Numbered from the stretch's first letter, positions 1 to 9,011 are shown. The stretch: 64,000 nt of DNA from Pseudomonadota bacterium (GCA_018817515.1 JAHIUD010000021.1:60582-124581); one strand, 5' to 3'. Numbers and translations are program-made. The notes: a model not told the origin generated them from the sequence alone.

Positions 1-722
1 ATGCGCAAGGGTGGCTCCAGGGCGCAGGCGGCCAGGAGGTCATGGTCAGCGAAGATCGCGGCAGTGGGGCCGTCGGCCATGACGCGGCCCTGGTGCAGAA
101 CCACGGTGCGTTCGCAGAGGTCAAGCACCATGTCCAGGTCATGCGTGGCCAGGATTTTGGTATGCTTGAACCCGCGCAATAGCTCGATCAGCAGGCGGCG
201 TGAGCGGGGGTCAAGGTTGGCCGAGGGCTCGTCCATGACCAGGATGTCCGGCGAGCACGCCAGGACCGTGGCGATGGCCACGGCGCGCTTCTCGCCGCCG
301 GAGAGTCGGTGCGGCGGGCGGTGCTTCAGGTGCAGGGCGTCCACCTGGGCCAGGGCCTGGTCCACGCGCAGGGCGGCCTCCTCTGGCGGCAGGCCGATGT
401 TCAGCGGGCCGAAGGCAACGTCCTCGGCCACGGTGGGCATGAACAGCTGGTCGTCCGGATCTTGAAAGACGAGGCCGACAGTCCGCCGTACTTCGTTCAG
501 GGTGCTGGGAACAACTGGCACGTCACCCACGCGCACGCGGCCCGTCTGGGGCACATGGACGCCGCAGAGGTGCTGGAGCATGGTCGACTTGCCTGCGCCG
601 TTGGCCCCGACAAGGCCCACGGATTCGCCGTGGTGGATGGTCAGGTCGATGCTGTCCAGGGCCGGGGTGCCGTCCGGGTAATGGAAGCTCAGGCCCTTCA
701 ATTCGACGATGTGGTGGCTCAC
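1..722 (-). CDS. cbiO: Cobalt/nickel ECF transporter ATPase, CbiO-like (3' end cut by window)
   Basis: This frame is open to the left edge, so the ORF track misses it. The minus strand translates into an ABC ATPase with Walker A GANGAGKST, Q-loop VFQDPDDQ, signature LSGGEKR, Walker B ILVMDEPSANLD and the switch His in ATHDLD. It would power the CbiM/CbiQ membrane partners in cobalt or nickel uptake at the inner membrane. The GTG start overlaps the cbiQ stop as GTGA, indicating translational coupling. About 240 codons are visible and only the extreme C-terminus is missing. Metal specificity cannot be read from the ATPase. Confidence 0.93.
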   Translation of the reverse strand, partial: MSHHIVELKGLSFHYPDGTPALDSIDLTIHHGESVGLVGANGAGKSTMLQHLCGVHVPQTGRVRVGDVPVVPSTLNEVRRTVGLVFQDPDDQLFMPTVAEDVAFGPLNIGLPPEEAALRVDQALAQVDALHLKHRPPHRLSGGEKRAVAIATVLACSPDILVMDEPSANLDPRSRRLLIELLRGFKHTKILATHDLDMVLDLCERTVVLHQGRVMADGPTAAIFADHDLLAACALEPPLR

Positions 723-1564
723 TTTAAAACTCCAGGAAAAAGGCCTCCGGCCTTTGCGGCAAGGTACAGGGGCAGGTCGCCCAGATGCTGGGGGATGTTC
801 AGGATGCGCACGGCGAGCAGAAACAGGCCCCAGATGGCGCAGAACCGCCATTCCGCAAGCCCGAAGCGCGAGGTCGGGCGCAGGTCGGGCATGGTTCCGT
901 CAAAACCGCGGCAGAGCATGGCCTGGTGCACGCGTCCGGCGCGGTCCAAAGTGCGCAGGAGCAGGTTGCCGAGCAGTGCACGGTATTCATGGAGAGACGG
1001 GCGGCTGTTCTTTGCGCAGCGCTGGACGCGCGCGTGCAGCATGCGCAGGGCCTCGTCGGCCAGGACGAAGAGGTAGCGGTAGAGAAACTGGAGTTGCACC
1101 AGCAGGGCCGTGGGCATGCCCAGTCGGCCCAGGGCGCGGCAGACCTGATCAAATCCGGTGACGGCCACCAGGACCAGGCCCGTGGTGACGGCCAGAAGCG
1201 AGCGCAGCACGATGGACGTGAAGGAGAGCATGCCGCCGGTGATGACGAGCGGGCCCAGGGTCAGGTGTACGTTGCGGTCGATGAGCGGGTTGAAGATGCC
1301 CACGAACACCACGAAGGGCAGGGCCAGGGCCGCGCGCCGCAGCAGCAGGCCAAGGGGCACGCCGCCCTGCACGGCCAAAAGCAGCGGAAAGGCGGCGAAG
1401 GGCAGCAGGCGTGAGACCTCGTAGCGGCCCAGCGAGAGCATGGAGACAAGATAGGCGAGGGTGACCAGGACCTTGGCCCGGGCGTCCAACCGGTGCAGGG
1501 CGGTGTCCTGGGCGGCCAGGTCGTCCAGGCGGCGAATCTCATGCAGTGCGGTGTCCAGGCCCAT
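719..1564 (-). CDS. cbiQ: ECF transporter transmembrane protein CbiQ
   Basis: A 281-aa polytopic membrane protein of the CbiQ/EcfT family. It has several hydrophobic helices, and its C-terminal half carries the charged EcfT-type coupling region that engages the ATPase. The ORF track starts at a GTG six bases upstream; the internal ATG at 1564 is preferred because a GGGGTGA ribosome-binding site sits just before it. It lies between cbiM (74-bp gap) and cbiO (overlap), giving the standard M-Q-O order of a group I ECF metal transporter. It couples ATP hydrolysis to metal movement through CbiM. Confidence 0.9.
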   Translation of the reverse strand: MGLDTALHEIRRLDDLAAQDTALHRLDARAKVLVTLAYLVSMLSLGRYEVSRLLPFAAFPLLLAVQGGVPLGLLLRRAALALPFVVFVGIFNPLIDRNVHLTLGPLVITGGMLSFTSIVLRSLLAVTTGLVLVAVTGFDQVCRALGRLGMPTALLVQLQFLYRYLFVLADEALRMLHARVQRCAKNSRPSLHEYRALLGNLLLRTLDRAGRVHQAMLCRGFDGTMPDLRPTSRFGLAEWRFCAIWGLFLLAVRILNIPQHLGDLPLYLAAKAGGLFPGVLK

Positions 1565-1638
1565 GCTCACCCCGGAAAAGTTGCGGGCAGGGAGAGCCCT
1601 GCCCGCGAGTGGTATATGCTAATTTTCGAGCAGGCGCA

Positions 1639-2697
1639 TCAGGCTTTTCCCGTGGTGCGTCGGCGTAGAACCAGCGCGGCAACACCGGCCAGGCACAGGG
1701 TCATGAAGCCGCCGAGCAGGCCGGAGAGGGTGGTTCCGGCGTTTACGTTGGGCCAGGCTTCGGCCTTCTGTTCCGGCTTGGCCTCGGTTGCGGCGGCTTC
1801 GGTCTGGGCTGATTCTGCAGGCTCCTTGAAATTGTAGTCCGGCAGGAAGGCGATGCGCTTCTGCAAGGAGTCCAGGGTGCCGTGGATGCCGTTCTCCGGC
1901 GCCGCCAACTCCTCCTTGCCGCTGACCTTGCCCATGGACCATTCCAGGCCGTCGGGATCGCTGGCCGCGAACCAGCTCAAACCGCCGCCGATGACCATGG
2001 CCGCCAAGGCCAGGCCGATGATGATGGGGCGAAGGGACCTGGGCTCTGCGTCAGGCTGGACCGCGCCGAAGAGCTCGGGCCGGGCCTTGTGCAGGAACAC
2101 CAGCAAGGTGGCAGTGACCACGCCCTCGACAAGGCCGATGGCCAGGTGGATGGGCTGCATGAGCAGCACGAAGGAACTGAAGGGCAGCTCGCTGATGCCG
2201 GAGCTCACGGTTTCCAAGACCACGCCGAAGGCGCCCATCTGCAGGCCCGCCACCGCGGCGACTATGGACGCCGTCATCAGGCGGCCCTTGCTTGGCGTTT
2301 CGCCGGCAAGTGGCTTGAAGATGAACGGGTAGCAGAGGAAGCAGGGGAAGAAGCCCAGGTTGAAGATGTTGCAGCCCAGGGCCAGCAGGCCGCCATCGGC
2401 GAAGAACAGGGCCTGCACCGCCAGCACCGAGGCTATGGCCAGGAAGGCTGCGTGGGGCCCGAGCAGAACGGCCAGGATCAGGCCGCCGCCCAGGTGCCCG
2501 CTGGAGCCGGTGCCGGGGATGCTGAAGTTGATCATCTGCGCGGCGAAGACAAAGGCTGCAAGCACGCCCATGAGCGGCACTCGGCGGTCGTCCAACGAGG
2601 TTTTCAGGCGGCTTGAGGAGTAGGCGAGCAGGCCTGCGGAAGCGGCCCACATGCTCCCGCCGACAGCGGGGGAGAGTAAGGCATCAGCCATATGCAT
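1639..2697 (-). CDS. cbiM: Cobalt/nickel ECF substrate-binding permease, CbiM-PDGLE fusion
   Basis: A 352-aa protein. The N-terminal ~215 residues are the CbiM/NikM S-component, starting MHMADALLSP; in this family the N-terminal Met-His segment coordinates the metal. It is followed by a helix, the PDGLEW motif of the PDGLE/CbiN-NikN family, an Ala/Glu-rich linker of about 70 residues and a final transmembrane helix. The ORF track starts at 2754, but AGGAGG eight bases before the ATG at 2697 fixes the start, and the family N-terminus also needs MHMADA. The M+N fusion is common in nickel transporters, so Ni is as likely as Co. It heads the operon. Confidence 0.92.
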   Translation of the reverse strand: MHMADALLSPAVGGSMWAASAGLLAYSSSRLKTSLDDRRVPLMGVLAAFVFAAQMINFSIPGTGSSGHLGGGLILAVLLGPHAAFLAIASVLAVQALFFADGGLLALGCNIFNLGFFPCFLCYPFIFKPLAGETPSKGRLMTASIVAAVAGLQMGAFGVVLETVSSGISELPFSSFVLLMQPIHLAIGLVEGVVTATLLVFLHKARPELFGAVQPDAEPRSLRPIIIGLALAAMVIGGGLSWFAASDPDGLEWSMGKVSGKEELAAPENGIHGTLDSLQKRIAFLPDYNFKEPAESAQTEAAATEAKPEQKAEAWPNVNAGTTLSGLLGGFMTLCLAGVAALVLRRRTTGKA

Positions 2698-2745
2698 AAT
2701 GTAGTCCTCCTGAAGAAACGAGCTCTTGGACGTCCAGGCCAGTTC

Positions 2746-2774
2746 TTTATGCACACGACTCTCGTTCGCGTCAA
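2746..2774 (-). promoter_or_regulatory. Predicted sigma-70 promoter of cbiMQO
   Basis: On the minus strand TTGACG and CATAAA are separated by 17 bp and lie about 50 bp upstream of the cbiM start. No cobalamin riboswitch fits in the 133-bp gap. A lone GTAACAC half-site lies upstream of the -35 box, but I see no matching second half. Confidence 0.5.
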
Positions 2775-2830
2775 CAAAAAAGTCTCACGAACTTGTGATT
2801 AGTGTTACGCAAGGTGCAACGGAGTCAGAT

Positions 2831-4042
2831 TCAGGCGCGCGCTTTGGGGCTCCTGTCAGCCCGGGAGGCTCGCAGGGCCTTGATGCGCAGCGTGCGCAGG
2901 AGTTCGCCGGAGGCTTCGCCCAGGTCGCGGGCCTCAGAGGGTAGGACAGCGGTGAGAGCAGCGTCGAGGTCGGCCTGGGCCTCGGCAAGGTGGTCGGAAT
3001 TAGCGTCAGAGCCCTTGTCGGCCCGACTCTTATCAGCACGAGCCAGCTGGAACATTTCGCGCAGCACCCCACGGCTCTTGAGCCGGAAGAGCAGGTCCAC
3101 GCGGGTGCCGTCGCGCAGCTCCGGGTAGCCTGCGGCCAGCATGTGCCAGCGCGCGGCGTCAGCCCCGGCGTTGACCAGGCGCGTGGGCAGGCGCAAGCGC
3201 AGGCCGAGCGCCTTGGCCAGGGCCTCGCCGCGCTCCTCGTGCCCGATGTGCCGGGGCAGTTCGGCGGCAGGGGTCAAGGTCTTGCCCAAATCGTGGCACA
3301 GGGCCATCCATACGGTCATGGCGTCTCCGGCGAGCCGGTCCATGACTTGGGCCGTGTGCTCAAGCACGCTTGCGACGTGATGCTTGGGCGGCCCGGCCGG
3401 AATGGACGAGGCCTCGGCCAGCTCCGCGAACCACGGGGCGAGGCAGCCGCCCTGGTCCAGGAGGCGCAGGAATTCGCCCGGCCGGGCCCCGGCGCAGGCC
3501 TTGAGCGTCTCCTGGCCCACGCGCTCGGCGTAAGGTTCGCACAGGGTGCCGCTTGCCGCCGTCCGGCGCATGGAGGCGATGAGTTCAGGGTGCGCCGTGA
3601 AGCCGGGCAGCACCGCCAGGAAGCGCGCCGCGCGATAGGCTCGCAGGGGGTCGTCGGCAAGGGAGTGCTCCGAGGCCGGGCGCAGGATGCGTTTCTGGAG
3701 GTCCGCAAGCCCCAGCGGATGGCTGAGCAGGGCGGTCGTTGCGGCTGGCGTTGTCGTTTTCTGCGTCGTCGCGGCATGCATTGTCGCGGGCAGTTCCTCG
3801 GCCAGGGCGTTGATGGTGAAGTCGCGCCATGCCAGGTCCTGCTCCAGGTCCTCGCCGCGCGGGAAGCTGTACTCCTCACCTTTATATATGAAGACGGGAA
3901 AGGTTTTGCCCACGGACTTGGCCGCCGGGTAGGCCTTCAGGAAGTCCTCGACAGTGGCGTCCAGGACAAGATAATCCCTGTCCCGGACAGGGAGTCCAAG
4001 GAGTTTGTTCCGCACGGCCCCGCCGACCAGGAGTATCTTCAT
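2831..4042 (-). CDS. cca: tRNA nucleotidyltransferase (CCA-adding enzyme), HD-domain type
   Basis: A 403-aa class II nucleotidyltransferase. The N-terminal catalytic head shows GGAVRN and DRDYLV, which carries the catalytic Asp pair, followed by DFTINALA and the RAYRAARF-type nucleotide-selecting region. An HD domain with HH...H...CHDLGK follows at about residues 225-290. It repairs or adds the 3' CCA of tRNAs. The length suits the bacterial HD-containing branch. Only a weak ribosome-binding site precedes the ATG. It is divergent from birA, with a 59-bp gap that must hold both promoters. Confidence 0.9.
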   Translation of the reverse strand: MKILLVGGAVRNKLLGLPVRDRDYLVLDATVEDFLKAYPAAKSVGKTFPVFIYKGEEYSFPRGEDLEQDLAWRDFTINALAEELPATMHAATTQKTTTPAATTALLSHPLGLADLQKRILRPASEHSLADDPLRAYRAARFLAVLPGFTAHPELIASMRRTAASGTLCEPYAERVGQETLKACAGARPGEFLRLLDQGGCLAPWFAELAEASSIPAGPPKHHVASVLEHTAQVMDRLAGDAMTVWMALCHDLGKTLTPAAELPRHIGHEERGEALAKALGLRLRLPTRLVNAGADAARWHMLAAGYPELRDGTRVDLLFRLKSRGVLREMFQLARADKSRADKGSDANSDHLAEAQADLDAALTAVLPSEARDLGEASGELLRTLRIKALRASRADRSPKARA

Positions 4043-4101
4043 GCGTCAACCTAGCAGTTTGCGGTCTGGATGGAAAGCCGCCAACGGCCCTGGAGATGTC
4101 C

Positions 4102-5034
4102 ATGCCCGCTGAATCGCGCGCAAATATCCATGGCGGCCTGCGCATTCTGGCCCAGGGCCTGTCCTCCAATTTGAACGGCCTGGCCGAGCCCCTCACCCCA
4201 GCGCAGCTCGCTGCCGTGCACCCATACTGGGCCACGGACGTGACTTTGCTGGCCCCCTGGCGGCTTGAGCAGGGCCTGGTCTGGCTGCCGGACTCGCAAC
4301 CCCTGGGGCTGCAAGGTGTGGATATCGTGGTCTGCGGCCCGTGCGCGTCCACCATGGATGTGGCCCGCGAATTGGTGGCGCAGGGAAGGCTTGGCGCTTT
4401 CGGCAGCGTCATCGCTCCTGCACAGACCGGTGGGCGTGGGCAATTGCGCCGGACCTGGCTTTCGGCCCCTGGCAATGTGCTCGCCACGCTGGTTCTGCCG
4501 CCTGCCGAGGGCCTCTGGAACGATCTTCGGCCCCTGGTCCTCGGGCACCTGCTGGCCGAGGCTCTGGAGGGCGTTTGCGAGGGTGTCTGCGTCAAGTGGC
4601 CGAACGATCTTCTGGTCAACGAGCGCAAGATCGGCGGAATCCTCGTGGAGGAGCGCCCTGGCTGCGTTCTTGCGGGGCTTGGGCTGAATCTGGGCTGGGC
4701 CCCGCGCGAGGAAGACCTTCGTCCCGGGCATTGTGTTGCGGCTGGCTCATTTAGGCTCCCGCCCGGCGTTTCCGGCGCCCTTGGGCTCTGGCGGATGCTT
4801 GTAAATCGGCTGGAAACGGGTTACGTCACCCTTCTTGAAACTTTCAGTCCCAGTGATTTCCTGACGATCTTCCAGTCCAGGCTTGCCTGGAAGGGGCGGC
4901 GTGTCCTTGTGTGCGAGGGGGCGGGCGTTCGGTACGAGGCGACCATCAGGGGAGTTTCCGGAAAAGGCGAGCTGGTTTTGGATTGTGATGGCAAGGAAAT
5001 TCTGTTCCTTGCTGGTGACGTGACGCCCCTGTGA
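4102..5034 (+). CDS. birA: Biotin--[carboxylase] ligase BirA
   Basis: A 310-aa biotin protein ligase. The biotinyl-AMP loop appears as GGRGQLRRTW, followed by KWPNDLLV and KIGGILVE, and a C-terminal SH3-like domain ends the protein. I see no helix-turn-helix before the catalytic domain, so it is probably an enzyme only and not a biotin operon repressor. The N-terminal ~80 residues are poorly conserved. ATG 4102 is preferred over 4096 because GGAG abuts the earlier ATG but is six bases from this one. It lies 57 bp upstream of pyc, whose biotin domain is its likely substrate. Confidence 0.88.
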   Translation: MPAESRANIHGGLRILAQGLSSNLNGLAEPLTPAQLAAVHPYWATDVTLLAPWRLEQGLVWLPDSQPLGLQGVDIVVCGPCASTMDVARELVAQGRLGAFGSVIAPAQTGGRGQLRRTWLSAPGNVLATLVLPPAEGLWNDLRPLVLGHLLAEALEGVCEGVCVKWPNDLLVNERKIGGILVEERPGCVLAGLGLNLGWAPREEDLRPGHCVAAGSFRLPPGVSGALGLWRMLVNRLETGYVTLLETFSPSDFLTIFQSRLAWKGRRVLVCEGAGVRYEATIRGVSGKGELVLDCDGKEILFLAGDVTPL

Positions 5035-5091
5035 ACCCAGGCGTAGCGGTTCGAGGGGCGACAAGATGAATATAAGGGGGAACGTTTCCGC

Positions 5092-8000
5092 ATGAAGCCG
5101 ATGTCGTTCGAGCAGGTTCTGGAAATCGTCAAGGGCAAGCCCATTCTGGTGGCCAACCGGGGAATCCCGGCGCGGCGCATCTGCCGTTCCATAACCGAGA
5201 TGTTTGAGGCCGTGGCCGTCATGACCGCGACCGACGTCGACAAGACGTCCCCCGCTACCACCGGCGCCCATGAGCTGCTCCTTTTGGGCGAAGACCCGCG
5301 CGCGTATCTTGAGATCGACCGCATCATCAAGATGGCCAAGGATCGCGGCATCGTGGCCATCCACCCCGGCTGGGGCTTCGGCAGCGAGGACGACTCCTTC
5401 CCCAAAAAATGCGAGGACGCGGGCATCATCTTCATCGGCCCCAACCAGGGCCCCATGCGCCTTCTGGGCAACAAGGTCGCGGTGCGCAAGCTGGCCGAGG
5501 AGATCGGCGTGCCTGTGGTGCCCGGCTCGCCCGAGGCCGTCAGCATCCCCGAGGCGCGCAAGATCGCCAAGGAGATCGGCTTTCCCATCATGCTCAAGGC
5601 CGAGGGCGGCGGCGGCGGGCGCGGCATCTATGAGGTCTACGAGGAATCCCAGCTGGAGAGCGCCTTCACCAAGGCCTCGGCCCTGGCCAAGGCCAGCTTC
5701 GGCAATCCGCGCCTGTACGTGGAAAAACTATTGACCTCCGTGCGGCACATCGAATTTCAGACCGTGGCCGACAAGTACGGCAACGTCTTCGTCTTTGACG
5801 AACGCGATTGCTCCGTGCAGCGCAACCACCAGAAGCTCATCGAGATCACGCCCTCGCCCTGGCCGGTTTTCACGGAAAAGCTGCGCAACGAACTCAAGGG
5901 CTACTCCGAGAAGCTCATCAAGGCCTGCGGCTACCACTCGCTGGCCACGGTGGAGTTCCTGGTGGACAAGGACGGGCGGCCCTACCTCATCGAGGTCAAC
6001 ACCCGCCTGCAGGTTGAGCACGGCATCACCGAGTGCCGCTACGGCATCGACCTTGTCGAGGAGCAGATCGCCATCTCGTTCGGCTCCAAGCTGCGTTTCA
6101 ACGAGAAGAACACCAAGCCCTACCTGCACGCCATGCAGGTGCGCGTGAACTGCGAGGATCCGCAGGACGACTTCTCGCCCAACGCGGGCACCATCACCCG
6201 CTACGTCTCCCCCGGCGGCCAGGGTGTGCGCATCGACTCCTGCATCTGCGCGGGCTACCGCTTCCCGTCTCGCTACGACTCCGCCGCCGCACTGCTCATC
6301 ACCTACGGCAGCAGCTGGGACAAGACCGTAATGCTCATGCGCCGCGCCCTGCGCGAGTACATGATCAGCGGCGTCAAGACGACCATCAACTTCCACCGCC
6401 AGGTCATCAAACACCCGGACTTCGTTTCCGGCGACTACGATACCAACTTCGTGCGCCTGAAAAAGGCCGAGCTCATGACCTACTCGGACCACGAGCCGGA
6501 GCGCGTGCGCCTCTCGCGTCTGGTGGCCGAGATCTCCGCCAAGGGCTACAACCCCTACGTCTCCCTGGGCGAGTACCGTGGCCGCGCGGACAAGCGCGTG
6601 GGCCGCTTCCAGCTGGTCAAGGCACCGGAGGCCTTTGACGCCGCCTTTGAGCCGCGCATCACCCGCGCAATGACCCGCGACAACATCCTGAGCGCCCTGC
6701 GCGAGGACCGCGGCAAGGGGATCATCCACTTCAGCGACACCACCACGCGCGACATCACGCAAAGCAACAGCGGCAACCGCTTCCGCCTGGCCGAGGACCG
6801 CATCATCGGACCCTACCTGGACCGCTGCGGCTTCTTCTCGCTGGAGAACGGCGGAGGCGCGCACTTCCACGTGGCCATGCTGGCCAACATGACCTACCCC
6901 TTCACCGAGGCCAAGGAGTGGAACCAGTTCGCGCCCACCACGCTGAAGCAGATCCTTATCCGCTCCACCAACGTGCTGGGCTACAAGCCGCAGCCCAAGA
7001 ACCTCATGCGCCTCACCGGCGAGATGATCTGCGAGCACTACGACGTCATCCGCTGCTTCGACTTCCTGAACCATGTCGAGAACATGCGCCCCTTTGCGGA
7101 AGTGGTGCTGAGCTCAAAAAAGCACATCTTCGAGCCCGCGCTGTCCCTGTCCTGGTCCAAGGGTTTTGACGTGGAGCATTACCTCGGCGTCACCGAGGAC
7201 ATTCTGACCATGTGCGCGGACGTGCTCGGCGTGTCCAAGAAGAAGGCCAGCCAGGTCATCATCCTGGGCCTCAAGGACATGGCCGGAATGTGCCCGCCGC
7301 GCTTCATGCGCCAGCTCATCGGCGCCCTGGTCAAGAAGTACCCGGACCTGGTTCTGCACAGCCACCGCCACTACACCGACGGCCTGTTTGTGCCCACCAT
7401 GGGCGCGGCCGCGCAGGCCGGAGCGCATATCGTGGATACGGCCATCGGCTCTGCCGTGCGCTGGTACGGCCAGGGCGAGGTGCTCTCCACGGCGGCCTAC
7501 ATCGAGGAGGAGCTGGAGGGCCTGTCGACCCTGCTCGACAAGGACATGATCCGCTCCACCAACTTCACGCTCAAGCAGATCATGCCCTACTACGACCGCT
7601 ACTGCGCGCCGTACTTCCAGGGCATCGACCACGACGTGGTGAACCACGCCATGCCCGGCGGCGCGACCTCCTCCTCCCAGGAAGGGGCGATGAAGCAGGG
7701 CTACATCCACTTGCTGCCTTACATGCTCAAGTTCCTGGCGGGCACACGCAAGATCGTGCGCTACCACGACGTCACCCCGGGCTCGCAGATCACCTGGAAC
7801 ACCGCGTTTTTGGCCGTCACCGGCTCATACAAGCGCGGCGGAGAGCGTGAAGTGCGCCGCCTGCTGAACATCCTGGACATCGTGAACCTCGCGCCCGAGG
7901 CCGAACTGACCGCGCACGAGCGTGAGGCCCGGCTCGACCTCTATTGCGACAGCAACGACGCCTTCCGCAATCTGCTCCTCGGCAAGTACGGCAAGCTGCC

Positions 8001-8799
8001 CCTGGGCTTCCCGGCGGACTGGGTCTACCAGAGCGCCTTTGGCGCGGACTGGAAGGACGCCATCGCCAACCGCACTGAGGCTTCGCCCCTGGAGACGCTG
8101 CCGGAGATGGACCTGAAGGCCGAGGAACAGGCCCTGGCCGTGCGTTTGGGCCGCAAGCCCACGGACGAGGAGTTCGTCATCTACCTGAACCATCCGGGCG
8201 ACGCGCTCAAGACCATCGAGTTCTGCGAGAACTACGGCGACGCCAACAACCTGCCTGTGGACGTGTGGTTCGAGGGCCTGGAGAAGAACGAGAAACTCTT
8301 GTTCCAGAGCGCCTCCGGCAAGCCGCACGTCATGCAGATCCACGACATCTCCGAGCCCGACGAGCAGGGCATGAGCATGGTGCGCTACACCGTGGACAAC
8401 GAGAGCGTGACCTACCAGGTGAAGGTGCGCGACGGCGTGGCCTCGGACCGCGATACCGTGGAGATGGCCGACCACAAGAACCCGTACCACATTGCCTCGC
8501 CCAGTAACGGCGACCTCTGGGTCATGCACGTGCGCGCGGGCGACCACGTGAAGCTGGGCGAAGAGATCTGCAACATCTCCATCATGAAGCAGGAGAAGAG
8601 CGTCTATGCGCCCGCGGCCGGCATGGTTTTGCGCGTGCTGAAAAACGCCAACTACCAGGAAGACAAGATCATGGTGCCGGTGAAGGAAGGCGAGCTGCTG
8701 GTCGAGCTTGGCCCGGTGCAGGATTGCTGCAACACCTGCAAAACGCCCCTGCTGAGCGGAGACTTCAAGTTCTGCCCGGGTTGCGGGCAGAAGATCTAG
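5092..8799 (+). CDS. pyc: Pyruvate carboxylase-like biotin enzyme with C-terminal zinc ribbon
   Basis: A 1235-aa single-chain biotin carboxylase. Residues 1-470 form the ATP-grasp biotin carboxylase domain (GGGGGRGIYEV, EVNTRLQVEH). Residues ~550-1050 form the HMGL-like carboxyltransferase, with LKDMAG supplying the carbamylated Lys and HSHRH the metal site. Residues ~1140-1205 are the biotinyl domain, with K1166 in SIMKQEK instead of the usual AMKM. A four-Cys zinc ribbon (C1213/C1216, C1228/C1231) ends the protein. The usual RDAHQS signature reads RDITQS. It should carboxylate pyruvate to oxaloacetate for anaplerosis. The start has an AAGGGGG ribosome-binding site, and birA lies just upstream. 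Confidence 0.88.
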   Translation: MKPMSFEQVLEIVKGKPILVANRGIPARRICRSITEMFEAVAVMTATDVDKTSPATTGAHELLLLGEDPRAYLEIDRIIKMAKDRGIVAIHPGWGFGSEDDSFPKKCEDAGIIFIGPNQGPMRLLGNKVAVRKLAEEIGVPVVPGSPEAVSIPEARKIAKEIGFPIMLKAEGGGGGRGIYEVYEESQLESAFTKASALAKASFGNPRLYVEKLLTSVRHIEFQTVADKYGNVFVFDERDCSVQRNHQKLIEITPSPWPVFTEKLRNELKGYSEKLIKACGYHSLATVEFLVDKDGRPYLIEVNTRLQVEHGITECRYGIDLVEEQIAISFGSKLRFNEKNTKPYLHAMQVRVNCEDPQDDFSPNAGTITRYVSPGGQGVRIDSCICAGYRFPSRYDSAAALLITYGSSWDKTVMLMRRALREYMISGVKTTINFHRQVIKHPDFVSGDYDTNFVRLKKAELMTYSDHEPERVRLSRLVAEISAKGYNPYVSLGEYRGRADKRVGRFQLVKAPEAFDAAFEPRITRAMTRDNILSALREDRGKGIIHFSDTTTRDITQSNSGNRFRLAEDRIIGPYLDRCGFFSLENGGGAHFHVAMLANMTYPFTEAKEWNQFAPTTLKQILIRSTNVLGYKPQPKNLMRLTGEMICEHYDVIRCFDFLNHVENMRPFAEVVLSSKKHIFEPALSLSWSKGFDVEHYLGVTEDILTMCADVLGVSKKKASQVIILGLKDMAGMCPPRFMRQLIGALVKKYPDLVLHSHRHYTDGLFVPTMGAAAQAGAHIVDTAIGSAVRWYGQGEVLSTAAYIEEELEGLSTLLDKDMIRSTNFTLKQIMPYYDRYCAPYFQGIDHDVVNHAMPGGATSSSQEGAMKQGYIHLLPYMLKFLAGTRKIVRYHDVTPGSQITWNTAFLAVTGSYKRGGEREVRRLLNILDIVNLAPEAELTAHEREARLDLYCDSNDAFRNLLLGKYGKLPLGFPADWVYQSAFGADWKDAIANRTEASPLETLPEMDLKAEEQALAVRLGRKPTDEEFVIYLNHPGDALKTIEFCENYGDANNLPVDVWFEGLEKNEKLLFQSASGKPHVMQIHDISEPDEQGMSMVRYTVDNESVTYQVKVRDGVASDRDTVEMADHKNPYHIASPSNGDLWVMHVRAGDHVKLGEEICNISIMKQEKSVYAPAAGMVLRVLKNANYQEDKIMVPVKEGELLVELGPVQDCCNTCKTPLLSGDFKFCPGCGQKI

Positions 8800-8824
8800 C
8801 CCGTCCGCTCCGTTACGACCATCG

Positions 8825-8844
8825 ATTGTTGTATCTGCAATTGA
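8825..8844 (+). promoter_or_regulatory. 20-bp repeated operator-like element, copy 1
   Basis: ATTGTTGTATCTGCAATTGA, which contains an imperfect palindrome of TTGTA/TGCAA halves. It matches copy 2 (8966-8985) at 19 of 20 positions. It lies between the pyc stop codon and the terminator hairpin. The regulator is unknown. Confidence 0.5.
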
Positions 8845-8883
8845 GTGGGCGAAGCCACACGCACAGCGCGCTGGCAGTCAAGA

Positions 8884-8910
8884 GGGGGTCGCATTATGCG
8901 ACCCCCTTGT
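8884..8910 (+). terminator. Rho-independent terminator after pyc
   Basis: A perfect 10-bp stem, GGGGGTCGCA / TGCGACCCCC, with a 3-nt loop and followed by TTGT. It ends the birA-pyc transcript and separates it from the PEP synthase gene. Confidence 0.75.
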
Positions 8911-8965
8911 CGTTTGTATCGAGCTGAATCGTCCATCCTCACCGCTTTCCTGGCCATTCTCCTTA

Positions 8966-8985
8966 ATTGTTGTATGTGCAATTGA
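8966..8985 (+). promoter_or_regulatory. 20-bp repeated operator-like element, copy 2
   Basis: ATTGTTGTATGTGCAATTGA, one base different from copy 1, 141 bp away. Its last four bases form the start of the TTGACG -35 hexamer, so a bound protein would compete with RNA polymerase. Confidence 0.55.
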
Positions 8986-9011
8986 CGAATCGCCGACAAT
9001 CAGGGTATCAG
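8982..9011 (+). promoter_or_regulatory. Candidate promoter of the PEP synthase gene
   Basis: TTGACG, an 18-bp spacer and TATCAG (4/6), about 130 bp upstream of the ATG. The -35 overlaps the second 20-bp repeat. The long leader holds no hairpin I can recognise. Confidence 0.4.

Noticed and set aside
2802-2808. Possible NikR operator upstream of cbiM
   Set aside because: Only one GTGTTAC half is present; no inverted partner at the expected distance.
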